The notes below the pieces were generated by a model that saw nothing but the letters and a program-made list of their open reading frames with translations, had not been told where the DNA came from and made no database searches. From NCBI GenBank assembly GCA_947564495.1, contig CANOCD010000003.1, positions 1 through 15,411 of the forward strand: a stretch of DNA of 15,411 bases, given 5' to 3'. Below are positions 7,733 through 14,392 of this stretch, piece after piece. The position numbers were made by a program, and so were the translations under genes. The DNA is from an uncultured Angelakisella sp. Its GTDB lineage: Bacteria; Bacillota; Clostridia; Oscillospirales; Ruminococcaceae. The number at the start of each line of letters is the position of its first letter. Positions within the stretch are counted from its first letter, which is position 1.

Positions 7733-8359
7733 GTGACGCCAAAGGAATTGAACAAGTCCATGACCGCCCTGTTAAGCGACCTGCTGGCGCCTTCCGGTTT
7801 TGCTAAAAAGCGGATCGGGCGGCTGATGAGAATTGAAAACGACTGCCAGCAGTCTTTCGTTTTCTATTTTACAAGAATGGGGTCCTCAAATTGCTATGAC
7901 CTGACAAGCACCCTGATGTTCTCTTTCCCGGAGGTGGACAAGCTGACCAGCCGGTTTCTCGGGAAAGAGTACGACAAGCTGCTCCCCACCGGGTCGAAGC
8001 CCTTTTATACCCTTGTCCCGGGCCGTCCTATCCTAAAATACAAGTATTGCTCCGACGGGTCTCTGGAAGAGTTTGCGGAAATGGTCGTGGAGGACTTCCG
8101 TCCTTACGCCCTCCCCTTTTACGAGCGGTTCAATACACTGGATAAACTTGATGCGCACTTCGACCGGATGGTAAAAGAAAACGCCCCTATGGCGTTCAAC
8201 GTGCGGACCGGTCCCCAAGGCACGGGCGTTGGGTGCAGTATCGCCGCCACCCTCTGTGTTTTAGAACGATGGGAAAAGCTCCGGCTTTTTCTGGAAGAAA
8301 CACCCCTGTTGTTGGAGGAACACAGAGAGCGCATCGACGAATATCTTTCCAGCCGTTGA
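7733..8359 (+). CDS. DUF4304-like hypothetical protein
   Basis: A 208-aa soluble protein with no signal peptide or membrane segment. The N-terminal pattern (a helix, LAPSGFAKKR, then a beta-rich stretch ending MFSFPEV) and the middle LEEFAEMVVEDFRPYALPF resemble DUF4304 proteins. Some of those occur near toxin-immunity loci, but no toxin partner is visible here and I do not assign a function. A TGA in frame at 7724 limits the start to GTG 7733 or later. GGAAGG (7715-7720) is 12 nt upstream, a weak site. Base composition is visibly more AT-rich than the flanking genes (for example 7840-7920 and 8130-8200), suggesting acquisition by transfer. It lies 70 bp after aroQ with no terminator between, so read-through from the operon is possible. 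It ends before a strong terminator. Confidence 0.6.
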   Translation: MTPKELNKSMTALLSDLLAPSGFAKKRIGRLMRIENDCQQSFVFYFTRMGSSNCYDLTSTLMFSFPEVDKLTSRFLGKEYDKLLPTGSKPFYTLVPGRPILKYKYCSDGSLEEFAEMVVEDFRPYALPFYERFNTLDKLDAHFDRMVKENAPMAFNVRTGPQGTGVGCSIAATLCVLERWEKLRLFLEETPLLLEEHRERIDEYLSSR

Positions 8360-8402
8360 CCTTCGGTTTGCCGCAATACAAAGGGGAAAAAGCGAACAGG
8401 CC

Positions 8403-8438
8403 AAAAGCGGGGGCACCCCATCGGATGCCCCCGCTTTT
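8403..8438. terminator. Bidirectional intrinsic terminator
   Basis: A perfect 13-bp stem, AAAAGCGGGGGCA (8403-8415) pairing with TGCCCCCGCTTTT (8426-8438), with a 10-nt loop. The A-run on one side and T-run on the other give a U-tail in both directions. It sits between two convergent genes (ending at 8359 and 8451), which fits shared use. Confidence 0.92.
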
Positions 8439-8450
8439 GTGCGCTTCTGT

Positions 8451-9104
8451 TTATTCTCCCTGCTTCACCACCACGGACCGGTCCCCCACCGCATCCTCCA
8501 GCAGGCCCTTCACGATGACCTCGGCCCGCTGGGAGGCCAGCTTCAGCAGACCGTCGGTGTCGGCCTTTTCCCGGGTGTCGGCCTCGGCCAGGGCGATTGC
8601 CTGGGTGACATCGGTCTTTTTGTCCCAGTTGAAAAGGGCGTGCTTCTCGTCGTAGAACCGGATGGACTCCGGGTCAACCTTCAGCGTCTGGATGGCCGCC
8701 GGGGGGAGGGTGACGGTGACCCGCCGGTCGTCCACCGCCACCGTGACCCCGCCCATGTCGATGCCCGCCCGGACCCGGGCGGTGTACACCATGGAAAAGC
8801 CCTTCTGGGTCAGAAAGGGGATCTTCCCCTCGGTGACGGTGTAAAGGTTGGTGTAGATGAGCTCCGCCGTGGAAAGGTCGGCCAGGTCCTCCAGCCGTTT
8901 CTCCACCGTCTCGATGGTGATTGTCTGCTCCCGGCTCTCCCCCGCCCCCGGGTCGATCTCGGTGATGTGGGTCACGTCCTTTTCCGGGGCCCTACTCCCC
9001 CCGGAGGCCAGGACGAACACCGCTGACAGGGCGACCCCCACCAACAGTCCCACCCCGATGAACTTGGCCGCTTCCAACAGCTTCCAGCCTTTTTTCTTTT
9101 CCAT
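8451..9104 (-). CDS. DUF4230-like membrane-anchored protein
   Basis: A 217-aa protein with a short basic N-terminus (MEKKKGWK), one hydrophobic segment at about 15-33, then a mixed alpha/beta domain presumably outside the membrane. It is not a clear lipoprotein because no lipobox Cys follows the segment. The body (ETVEKRLEDLADLSTAEL, then FSMVYTARVRAGIDMGGV, then DDRRVTVTLPPAAI, then the KHALFNWDKKTD region) resembles DUF4230 proteins, whose biochemical role is unknown. I chose ATG at 9104 because AGGAGG (9111-9116 on the minus strand) gives it a 6-nt spacer. The in-frame TTG at 9110 would touch the ribosome binding site. It is transcribed divergently from the 9184 gene across 79 bp and ends at the bidirectional terminator. 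Confidence 0.75.
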   Translation of the reverse strand: MEKKKGWKLLEAAKFIGVGLLVGVALSAVFVLASGGSRAPEKDVTHITEIDPGAGESREQTITIETVEKRLEDLADLSTAELIYTNLYTVTEGKIPFLTQKGFSMVYTARVRAGIDMGGVTVAVDDRRVTVTLPPAAIQTLKVDPESIRFYDEKHALFNWDKKTDVTQAIALAEADTREKADTDGLLKLASQRAEVIVKGLLEDAVGDRSVVVKQGE

Positions 9105-9129
9105 GGTCAACCTCCTTTTTTGGGGGATT

Positions 9130-9158
9130 CACCCCTTCCCTCCCCTTTTCATACCATA
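9130..9158 (+). promoter_or_regulatory. Candidate sigma-K-type sporulation promoter
   Basis: CACC (9130-9133), a 16-bp spacer and CATACCATA (9150-9158) fit the mother-cell sigma-K consensus mACm-N16-CATAnnnTA. It lies just upstream of the Shine-Dalgarno of the 9184 gene (9170-9177), leaving a very short leader. The -35 element is loose, so a chance match is possible. The case is helped because in Bacillus the dipicolinate synthase genes are sigma-K dependent and the downstream protein resembles that enzyme's subunit A. Confidence 0.4.
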
Positions 9159-9183
9159 GGGCAACTGAAAAGGAGGTGGAAGG

Positions 9184-9726
9184 ATGAAAAATCATCATAT
9201 CGGTCTTTTGGGGGGCGGGCTGGTCCAGACTGCTTTGGCCAACCGTCTGGCGGAGACCGGCCGCTGGGAGGTCCACGCCATGTTCCTGGAGGGCCCCCTT
9301 CTCTCCCCCAAAGTACAAACCGCCCGGGACTTCCGGGACGTCCTCTGGCTCTGCGGGACACTGGTCCTCCCCTCCCCGGTCTGCCGGGAGGGGCTTCTTC
9401 TCAACGCCCCCCTGTGGTCCGGGCCCCCGGTGGACGCCGGGCAGTTTCTGGGGCTCATCGGCAAGGGGGTCCTCCTCCTGGCCGGGGAGATGACCCCGGA
9501 GTTCGTCCGGGCCGCCGCCGCCAAGGAAGTGGCGGTCACCCCCCTGCCCCCTGTGGAACGGGAGGAGGACTGGCCGGAGCTGGTGACGAACTACCTGGAA
9601 CGGGCCGGGGATAAGAAGGTCCGGCCAAGGCCCAGGGATCAGGGCTCCCCGAACACCCCCTTGGCGATGTCCACCGACTCCTTGGCGTCCCGGGCGTACC
9701 AGTCGGCCCCGATCTTTTGGGCGTAG
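9184..9726 (+). CDS. Possible N-terminal half of dipicolinate synthase subunit A (DpsA/SpoVFA-like), apparently truncated
   Basis: The protein is 180 aa with a strong start: AAGGAGGT (9170-9177) and a 6-nt spacer before ATG 9184. Residues 1-25 look like a Rossmann-type beta-alpha unit (HIGLLGGGLVQTALANRLAE). Residues 50-95 contain LWLCGTLVLPSPVCREGLLLNAPL and then a KGVLLLAGEM strand. This order matches the N-terminal domain of dipicolinate synthase A (spore DPA synthesis). The expected second NAD-binding domain is absent. After about residue 142 the frame runs into sequence antisense to metH, so the last 29 or so residues are probably not family sequence. Convergent overlap with metH is 88 bp. 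It may be a remnant, a one-domain protein or a frameshifted gene. No subunit B gene is adjacent. The family call is tentative; that it is translated is more likely. Confidence 0.45.
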   Translation: MKNHHIGLLGGGLVQTALANRLAETGRWEVHAMFLEGPLLSPKVQTARDFRDVLWLCGTLVLPSPVCREGLLLNAPLWSGPPVDAGQFLGLIGKGVLLLAGEMTPEFVRAAAAKEVAVTPLPPVEREEDWPELVTNYLERAGDKKVRPRPRDQGSPNTPLAMSTDSLASRAYQSAPIFWA

Positions 9727-12002
9727 TCCGGGGTGAGCACCGCACCCCCCACCATCACCCGGCAGGGGAGCTTTTCCTCCCGGAGGAGGGCGATGGTGGC
9801 CTCCATGCTGCCAAGGGTGGTGGTCATCAGGGCGGAAAGACCCACCAGGGGGGCCCCGCTTTCCCGAACGGCGTCGGCCACCCGCCGGGGGGGAACGTCC
9901 TTGCCCAGGTCCAGGACGGTGTAGCCGTAATTTTCCAACAATATCTTGACGATGTTCTTGCCGATGTCGTGGATGTCCCCCTGGACGGTGGCCAGGACGA
10001 TCTTCCCTTTGCTCACCCCGGCGCTTTCGGCGGGCAGGGCGGCCTTGATGACCTCAAAGGCGGCCTGGGCGGCCCCGGCGCACTGGATCAGCTGGGGGAG
10101 GAAGATCTCCCCCTTCTCGAAGGCGGCCCCGGCCCGGTCCAGGGGCGGGATGAGCTTTTGGTCCACGAGTTCCATGGGGGCCATCCTCTCCAGCAGGCCC
10201 TTGCAGAGGGCGGCGGCCTCGGTCCGGAGGCCGTGCTCCACGGCGTAGTCCAGCTCCATAGCGGGGCAAGAGGAGGCGGGGACGGTCTTGGGGGCCCCGC
10301 CGTAGCAGGCCACAAACTCCCGGGAATCCCGATCCGCCCCGGAGAGAAGGTTCCAGGCCCGCACCGCCCCCATCATCCCGGGGGAATTGGGGTTGAGGAT
10401 GGGCAGGGTCAGCCCCGCCCCCAGGGCCAGGGTGAGGAAAGCCGGGTTGATGATCTCCCGCCCGGGCAGGCCGAAGGAGATGTTGCTCACCCCCAGGACG
10501 GCAGGGCAGCCCAACTCCTCCCGGACAGCCCGGACCGCCTTTAGGGTCTCCATCACCGAATCCTGCTCGGCGCTGGCGGTGAGGGTCAGGCAGTCGATGT
10601 ACACATCCTCCCGGGGGATGCCGTGGGAGAGGGCGGCGGCCAGTATCTTCCTGGCGATGCCCGCCCGTTCCTCCGCCGTTTTCAGGATGCCCCGGTGGTC
10701 CAGGGTCAGCCCCACCACGGCGGCGCCGTACTTTTTCACCAGGGGCAGGACCCGCTCCAGGGTCTCGTCGTTGCCGTTCACCGAGTTGACGATGGCCTTG
10801 CCGTGGCAGACCCGGAGGGCGGCCTCCAGGACCTCCGGGCTGGAGGAATCCAGCTGGAGGGGCAGCTCCACCACCCCCTGGAGGGCCTTGACCACCCGGA
10901 CCATGGTCTCCTTCTCGTCCACCTCCGGCAGGCCCACGTTGACGTCCAGGATGTCCGCCCCCGCCGCCGCCTGCTCCAGGCCCTGGGCCAGGATGTAGTC
11001 CAGCTCCCCGTTTTTCAGGGCCTCCTTGAACCGCTTTTTCCCGGTGGGATTGATCCGCTCCCCGATGACCCGCACCCGGTCCAGGGTGACGGCCCGGGTG
11101 GCGCTGCACACCGCCGGGGGGACAGGCTCCAGGGGACGTTCTATGTGGATACCCGCCACCGCCTCCTTTAGGGCGGCGATGTAGGCCGGGGTGGTGCCGC
11201 AGCATCCCCCAAGGAACTTCACCCCCAGCCGGGCCAGCTCCGCCATCTCTCCGGCGAACTCCTCCGGGGTGACGTCGTACCGGCTGGTCCCCGGCTCGGG
11301 GAGGCCGGCGTTGGGCTTCATCACCAGGGGCAGGCGGGTCCACCGAGCCAGTTCCCTTGCCAGGGGCAGGAGTTCCCGAGGGCCCAAAGAGCAGTTGATG
11401 CCGATGGCGTCCGCCCCAAGGCCGGTGAGGGTCAAAGCCATGGAGGCCACCGAGCAGCCGGTGAAGGTCCGGCCGTTTTCCTCGAAGGTCATGGTGCAGA
11501 GGACGGGGAGGTCCGAGTTCTCCTTGGCGGCCAGGAGGGCGGCCCGGGTCTCGGCCAGGTCGGTCATCGTCTCGATAACGACAAGGTCCGCCCCGGCGGC
11601 GGCCCCCGCCCGGACCTCCCGGGCGAAGGCTTCGTAGGCATCCTCAAAGGAGAGGGTCCCGGTGGGCTCCAGCAGCTGGCCCAGGGGGCCCAGGTCCAGG
11701 GCGGCGAGGGCCCGGTCCCCGGCGGCCTCCTTCGCCAAAGCCACCCCGGCGGAGACCAGCTCCTCCAGGGAATAGCCGCAGTTCCCGGTCTTGTAGGGGT
11801 TGGCCCCGAAGGTGTTGGCGTAGACGATCCGGGCCCCGGCCTGGATGTAGGCCCGGTGGATCTCCCTGATCCACTCCGGGTGGAGGAGGTTCATCGTCTC
11901 CGGGACCACCCCCAGGGGCATCCCCTTCCCCTGGAGCATGGTGCCCATGGCCCCGTCCAGCAGGACCGGGCCCTTTTCTTCCAGCAGCGTCTTAAAGTCC
12001 AT
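9639..12002 (-). CDS. metH: Cobalamin-dependent methionine synthase lacking the activation domain
   Basis: Transfers a methyl group from 5-methyl-THF via cobalamin to homocysteine, forming methionine. Domains in 787 aa: a homocysteine-binding barrel at about 1-285, with zinc ligands Cys204 (GINCSLG) and Cys267-Cys268 (GGCCGTTP); a pterin-binding barrel at about 305-570, beginning VIGERINPTG (312-321) with DILDVNVG and DSSSPEV; and a B12 cap plus Rossmann domain at about 580-787, with GDIHDIGKN where His678 is the lower cobalt ligand, plus GLSALMTTT and VGGA. E. coli MetH has about 1227 aa; the roughly 350-aa AdoMet-binding reactivation domain is absent here. It appears as the separate gene immediately upstream. 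ATG 12002 follows AGGAGG (12011-12016) with an 8-nt spacer that overlaps the upstream stop codon. No clear terminator follows the gene. Confidence 0.95.
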   Translation of the reverse strand: MDFKTLLEEKGPVLLDGAMGTMLQGKGMPLGVVPETMNLLHPEWIREIHRAYIQAGARIVYANTFGANPYKTGNCGYSLEELVSAGVALAKEAAGDRALAALDLGPLGQLLEPTGTLSFEDAYEAFAREVRAGAAAGADLVVIETMTDLAETRAALLAAKENSDLPVLCTMTFEENGRTFTGCSVASMALTLTGLGADAIGINCSLGPRELLPLARELARWTRLPLVMKPNAGLPEPGTSRYDVTPEEFAGEMAELARLGVKFLGGCCGTTPAYIAALKEAVAGIHIERPLEPVPPAVCSATRAVTLDRVRVIGERINPTGKKRFKEALKNGELDYILAQGLEQAAAGADILDVNVGLPEVDEKETMVRVVKALQGVVELPLQLDSSSPEVLEAALRVCHGKAIVNSVNGNDETLERVLPLVKKYGAAVVGLTLDHRGILKTAEERAGIARKILAAALSHGIPREDVYIDCLTLTASAEQDSVMETLKAVRAVREELGCPAVLGVSNISFGLPGREIINPAFLTLALGAGLTLPILNPNSPGMMGAVRAWNLLSGADRDSREFVACYGGAPKTVPASSCPAMELDYAVEHGLRTEAAALCKGLLERMAPMELVDQKLIPPLDRAGAAFEKGEIFLPQLIQCAGAAQAAFEVIKAALPAESAGVSKGKIVLATVQGDIHDIGKNIVKILLENYGYTVLDLGKDVPPRRVADAVRESGAPLVGLSALMTTTLGSMEATIALLREEKLPCRVMVGGAVLTPDYAQKIGADWYARDAKESVDIAKGVFGEP

Positions 12003-12014
12003 GATGATCTCCTC

Positions 12015-12698
12015 CTATTCTCTGCCGCAGGTGATCCCCCGGCGGCGGTAGGCGCAGCTCCCCCGAAGGGAGCAGCTGCCGCAGCTTTTGGCCTTGGGAG
12101 CGGCCTTTGCCCCCGGCTCCCGGACCCCCAGCACCGCCGTCACCGACTTGCGGGGGGTCAGGATGCTGCTGGCGGTGGCGCAGAGCCCCAGCTTTCTGGG
12201 GGCGTCCAGGAGGGCCAGAAACTCCCCCTGGATGGTGACCGGCAGGTCCCCGTACCCCGGGCTGAACCGGCTGGTGAAGCCCCGCCCCGGATACCGCTCC
12301 CCGATGGCGGCCTCGGCCCGGTCGCAGACCTCCTCGATGGCGGCGGCGGCGCAGCTTTCCAGCACCAGGCTCCGGCTCAGGTCGGAAAGCTGGGTGCGGC
12401 GCAGCAGGGCGTCCACCCCCGGGGAGAGGGTCGCCGCCAGAAGGACCGCCTCCCGGCAGCCCGACAGGTGGTCCGCCAAGTCCTTTCCCGGCAGAAGGAA
12501 CCCGCAGTCCAGGCGGACCCCCTCCGGGGCGATCTCACAGCCGAATCCCCGCCAGGTCCACCGGGGACGGGCGGCGGCCAGTAGCTCCCGGGCGCAGTCC
12601 TCCGCCAGGGGGAGCAGGGGGCCGGGGTCCTTCCCCCCCGCCCCCAGGTACCGCAGCACCTCGTCTATGGGGACACGGTCCAGGTCCATCACCGCCAT
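12015..12698 (-). CDS. Stand-alone methionine synthase activation (AdoMet-binding) domain protein with 4-Cys tail
   Basis: A 227-aa protein matching the C-terminal reactivation domain of MetH as a separate polypeptide. RFSPGYGD (144-151) corresponds to the AdoMet-binding RxxPGY motif of E. coli MetH, followed by a Q-containing helix and TASSILTPRKSVTAVLGV. It presumably binds MetH cobalamin and supports reductive methylation of oxidised Co(II) with AdoMet. The C-terminus adds a Cys cluster absent from E. coli MetH: Cys206, Cys209, Cys215 and Cys224 (CX2CX5CX8C) in a basic context (AYRRRG). It could bind an Fe-S cluster or zinc. ATG 12698 follows GAGGAGGG. The gene sits between metF (gap of 3 bp) and metH (gap of 12 bp), which makes the MetH partner assignment firm. 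The role of the cysteines is inferred. Confidence 0.88.
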   Translation of the reverse strand: MAVMDLDRVPIDEVLRYLGAGGKDPGPLLPLAEDCARELLAAARPRWTWRGFGCEIAPEGVRLDCGFLLPGKDLADHLSGCREAVLLAATLSPGVDALLRRTQLSDLSRSLVLESCAAAAIEEVCDRAEAAIGERYPGRGFTSRFSPGYGDLPVTIQGEFLALLDAPRKLGLCATASSILTPRKSVTAVLGVREPGAKAAPKAKSCGSCSLRGSCAYRRRGITCGRE

Positions 12699-12701
12699 GG
12701 C

Positions 12702-13568
12702 TCACGCCCTCCTCAAATTCTCCACCGCCCCGGAGATGCGCCGGGCCACGTCGGGGTCGTTCATGGTGTACAGGTGTATCCCCTCCACCCCCTGGGCGAT
12801 GAGGTCCACGATCTGGTCCACGGCGTAGGCGATGCCGGCATCCCGCAGCGCCGCCGGGTTTCCCTCGTACCGGCTGATCATCCGGGCAAACTTCTGGGGC
12901 AGGCTGGCCCCGCAGAGGGAGACCATCCGGGTGATCTGCTTGGCGTTGACCACCGGCATGATCCCCGCCTCGATGGGCACGGTGATCCCGGCGATCCGGG
13001 CCCGCTCCACAAAGGCGTAAAAGGCGGCGTTGTCAAAGAAGAGCTGGGAGACCAGGTGCTCCGCCCCGGCGTCCACCTTCTTTTTCAGGTTGCGGATGTC
13101 GGTCACAGGGTCGGGGGCCTCGGTGTGGACCTCCGGGTAACAGGCCCCGGAGAGAGAGAATCCCCCCTCCTCCCGAATGAAGGAGATCAGGTCGCTGGCG
13201 TGGGGGAAGTCAGTCTTGGGCTCCACCCCGGGGATTCGGTCCCCCCGGAGGGCCAGAATGTCCTCCACCCCCTCCTCCCGGAGGTCGGCAAGGCTCTGTT
13301 TGATCTCCTCCCGGGTGGAGTTGACGCAGGTGAGATGGGCCAGGGGCAGGATGCCGTACTTCCGGCGGATGGCCCCGGCGATCTGGGCGGTGTAGCTCTT
13401 GCCCCCGCCGCCCCCCGCCCCGTAGGTGACGCTGATGAAGTCCGGCCCCAGCCCCTCCAGCTGCTCCAGGGTGTTCCAGATGGTGTCGATGGAGCTGTCC
13501 CGCTTGGGGGGAAAGATCTCGAAGGAAAAGACGACGTTTTTTTCGGCAAACAGCTTGGAAATGCTCAT
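12702..13568 (-). CDS. metF: Methylenetetrahydrofolate reductase
   Basis: Reduces 5,10-methylene-THF to 5-methyl-THF, the methyl donor for the MetH encoded downstream. The 288-aa single TIM-barrel protein has bacterial MetF length. Hallmarks: SFEIFPPK (15-22, with catalytic Glu17), SVTYGAGGG (46-54), LAHLTC (76-81), LALRGD (105-110, Asp110, flavin-tuning Asp), then SGACYPEVH and SQLFFDNAAFYAFVERA. No zinc-finger MetV or other electron-transfer partner gene is adjacent, so its electron donor is unknown. ATG 13568 follows AGGAGG (13576-13581) with a 7-nt spacer and overlaps the preceding gene by ATGA (13565-13568). The match to the family is clear along the full length. Confidence 0.96.
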   Translation of the reverse strand: MSISKLFAEKNVVFSFEIFPPKRDSSIDTIWNTLEQLEGLGPDFISVTYGAGGGGGKSYTAQIAGAIRRKYGILPLAHLTCVNSTREEIKQSLADLREEGVEDILALRGDRIPGVEPKTDFPHASDLISFIREEGGFSLSGACYPEVHTEAPDPVTDIRNLKKKVDAGAEHLVSQLFFDNAAFYAFVERARIAGITVPIEAGIMPVVNAKQITRMVSLCGASLPQKFARMISRYEGNPAALRDAGIAYAVDQIVDLIAQGVEGIHLYTMNDPDVARRISGAVENLRRA

Positions 13569-14257
13569 TTGGCGACCTCCTCACGGCCCCTCTCTGCCCG
13601 TTCTTTGATGAATTGGATGGCATTTTTGGCGGTGATCTTCAGGTCCTGGCGGCGGCTTTTCAGGAATCGCTCCAGCAGGGGGATGTCCTCGGGCTGGCCG
13701 ATGGACTGCATGGCGATGGCGGCGTACCACATCTCGTACTTGCACGCCTTTTCATCCTCCTTGGCCAGCCAGAAGCGCAGGGCCTCCCGGCTCCCCTCCC
13801 CGGGGCAGGCCCCCAGGGCGTGGAGGGCGGCGTGGCGGACCAGCCACCGGTCATCCACGGTCAGCCTGGCCACCGGGCTGGTGTCCAGCTCCGGGGGCAG
13901 CAGGATACCCTGTCTCCCCTGCCAGTCCTGTATCCGGTCCAGCATGGAATGGAGGAGGTGCTTGTCCGTTTCGACTTCCAGCCGCCGGAGGAAGAAATCA
14001 CAGTCCGCCGGGGAAAAGGCCCGCTCCATCAGCCGCCCGTAGATGAAGTAAGCGGCGCTTCGGACCTCCCGCTTTGCCTTGCTTTTCCCCTCGTTTTCGG
14101 TGATGATCTCCCGCAGAAAGGGAAAGAGAGCGGGGTCCTCCAACGTCTCCGCCTCCCGGAGGGCCTTCCAGCTGGCGGTCTCGGAACTGATCTTGATGTT
14201 TTCCTCCCGGGGGGTGTTGATCCTGGCGATGAGGTCCAGCAGCCCGGCCTTGTCCAT
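13565..14257 (-). CDS. HEAT-repeat-like protein, first gene of the methionine operon
   Basis: A 230-aa, almost all-helical soluble protein. Repeating helical pairs are visible from about residue 30: the LEDPALFPFLREII region, REVRSAAYFIYGRL, DDRWLVRHAALHALG, EMWYAAIAMQSIGQPED, LLERFL and DLKITAKNAIQFIKE. They have the spacing and D..vR..A pattern of HEAT/PBS-lyase-type repeats, which usually serve as protein-interaction scaffolds. No catalytic motif, signal peptide or membrane segment is seen. ATG 14257 follows GGGAGG (14266-14271) with an 8-nt spacer. The stop shares ATGA with metF, so translation is probably coupled. A promoter lies at 14290-14318. The position suggests a role linked to MetF or MetH, but the sequence does not show one. 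It could simply be a passenger gene. Confidence 0.75.
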   Translation of the reverse strand: MDKAGLLDLIARINTPREENIKISSETASWKALREAETLEDPALFPFLREIITENEGKSKAKREVRSAAYFIYGRLMERAFSPADCDFFLRRLEVETDKHLLHSMLDRIQDWQGRQGILLPPELDTSPVARLTVDDRWLVRHAALHALGACPGEGSREALRFWLAKEDEKACKYEMWYAAIAMQSIGQPEDIPLLERFLKSRRQDLKITAKNAIQFIKERAERGREEVAK

Positions 14258-14289
14258 AGGGGGAACCTCCCTTGTGTTTTGTTTCGCTT

Positions 14290-14318
14290 ATTATAACACA
14301 AAAGCCCGGACAAGTAAA
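14290..14318 (-). promoter_or_regulatory. Sigma-A-type promoter of the HEAT-metF-activase-metH operon
   Basis: On the minus strand, TTTACT (14313-14318), a 17-bp spacer and a perfect TATAAT (14290-14295). The start point would be near 14283, giving a leader of about 26 nt before ATG 14257. That leaves no room for a SAM or cobalamin riboswitch. Confidence 0.75.
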
Positions 14319-14331
14319 TTTTCCGGGGCTT
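14302..14331. promoter_or_regulatory. Imperfect inverted repeat between divergent promoters, candidate operator
   Basis: AAGCCCGGA (14302-14310) and TCCGGGGCTT (14322-14331) form a 9-bp inverted repeat with one bulged C, separated by 11 bp. The repeat encloses the minus-strand -35 box and touches the plus-strand -35 box, so a bound protein could act on both promoters. No U-tract suits a terminator. Its function is inferred from position only. Confidence 0.35.
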
Positions 14332-14358
14332 GAAGGAGCAAGAAAAAATGGCTATAAT
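14330..14358 (+). promoter_or_regulatory. Sigma-A-type promoter of the 14393 gene
   Basis: TTGAAG (14330-14335), a 17-bp spacer and a perfect TATAAT (14353-14358). Predicted leader is about 28 nt, ending with AGGGGA (14382-14387) 5 nt before ATG 14393. It is back-to-back with the methionine operon promoter. Confidence 0.7.
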
Positions 14359-14392
14359 TGGAACATCAAAATGAGAGACACAGGGGAACGCC

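Noticed and set aside
9105..9110. TTG at 9110 as the start of the DUF4230-like gene
   Set aside because: It directly abuts AGGAGG with no spacer. ATG 9104 has a 6-nt spacer.
9717..12584. Plus-strand and off-frame open frames across metH and its activation gene (for example 9717-10544, 10054-11343 minus, 11856-12584)
   Set aside because: They are shadows of metH and the activation gene, with compositionally biased translations and no family resemblance.
14258..14289. SAM or cobalamin riboswitch in front of the methionine operon
   Set aside because: The predicted leader is only about 26 nt and contains no matching conserved stems.
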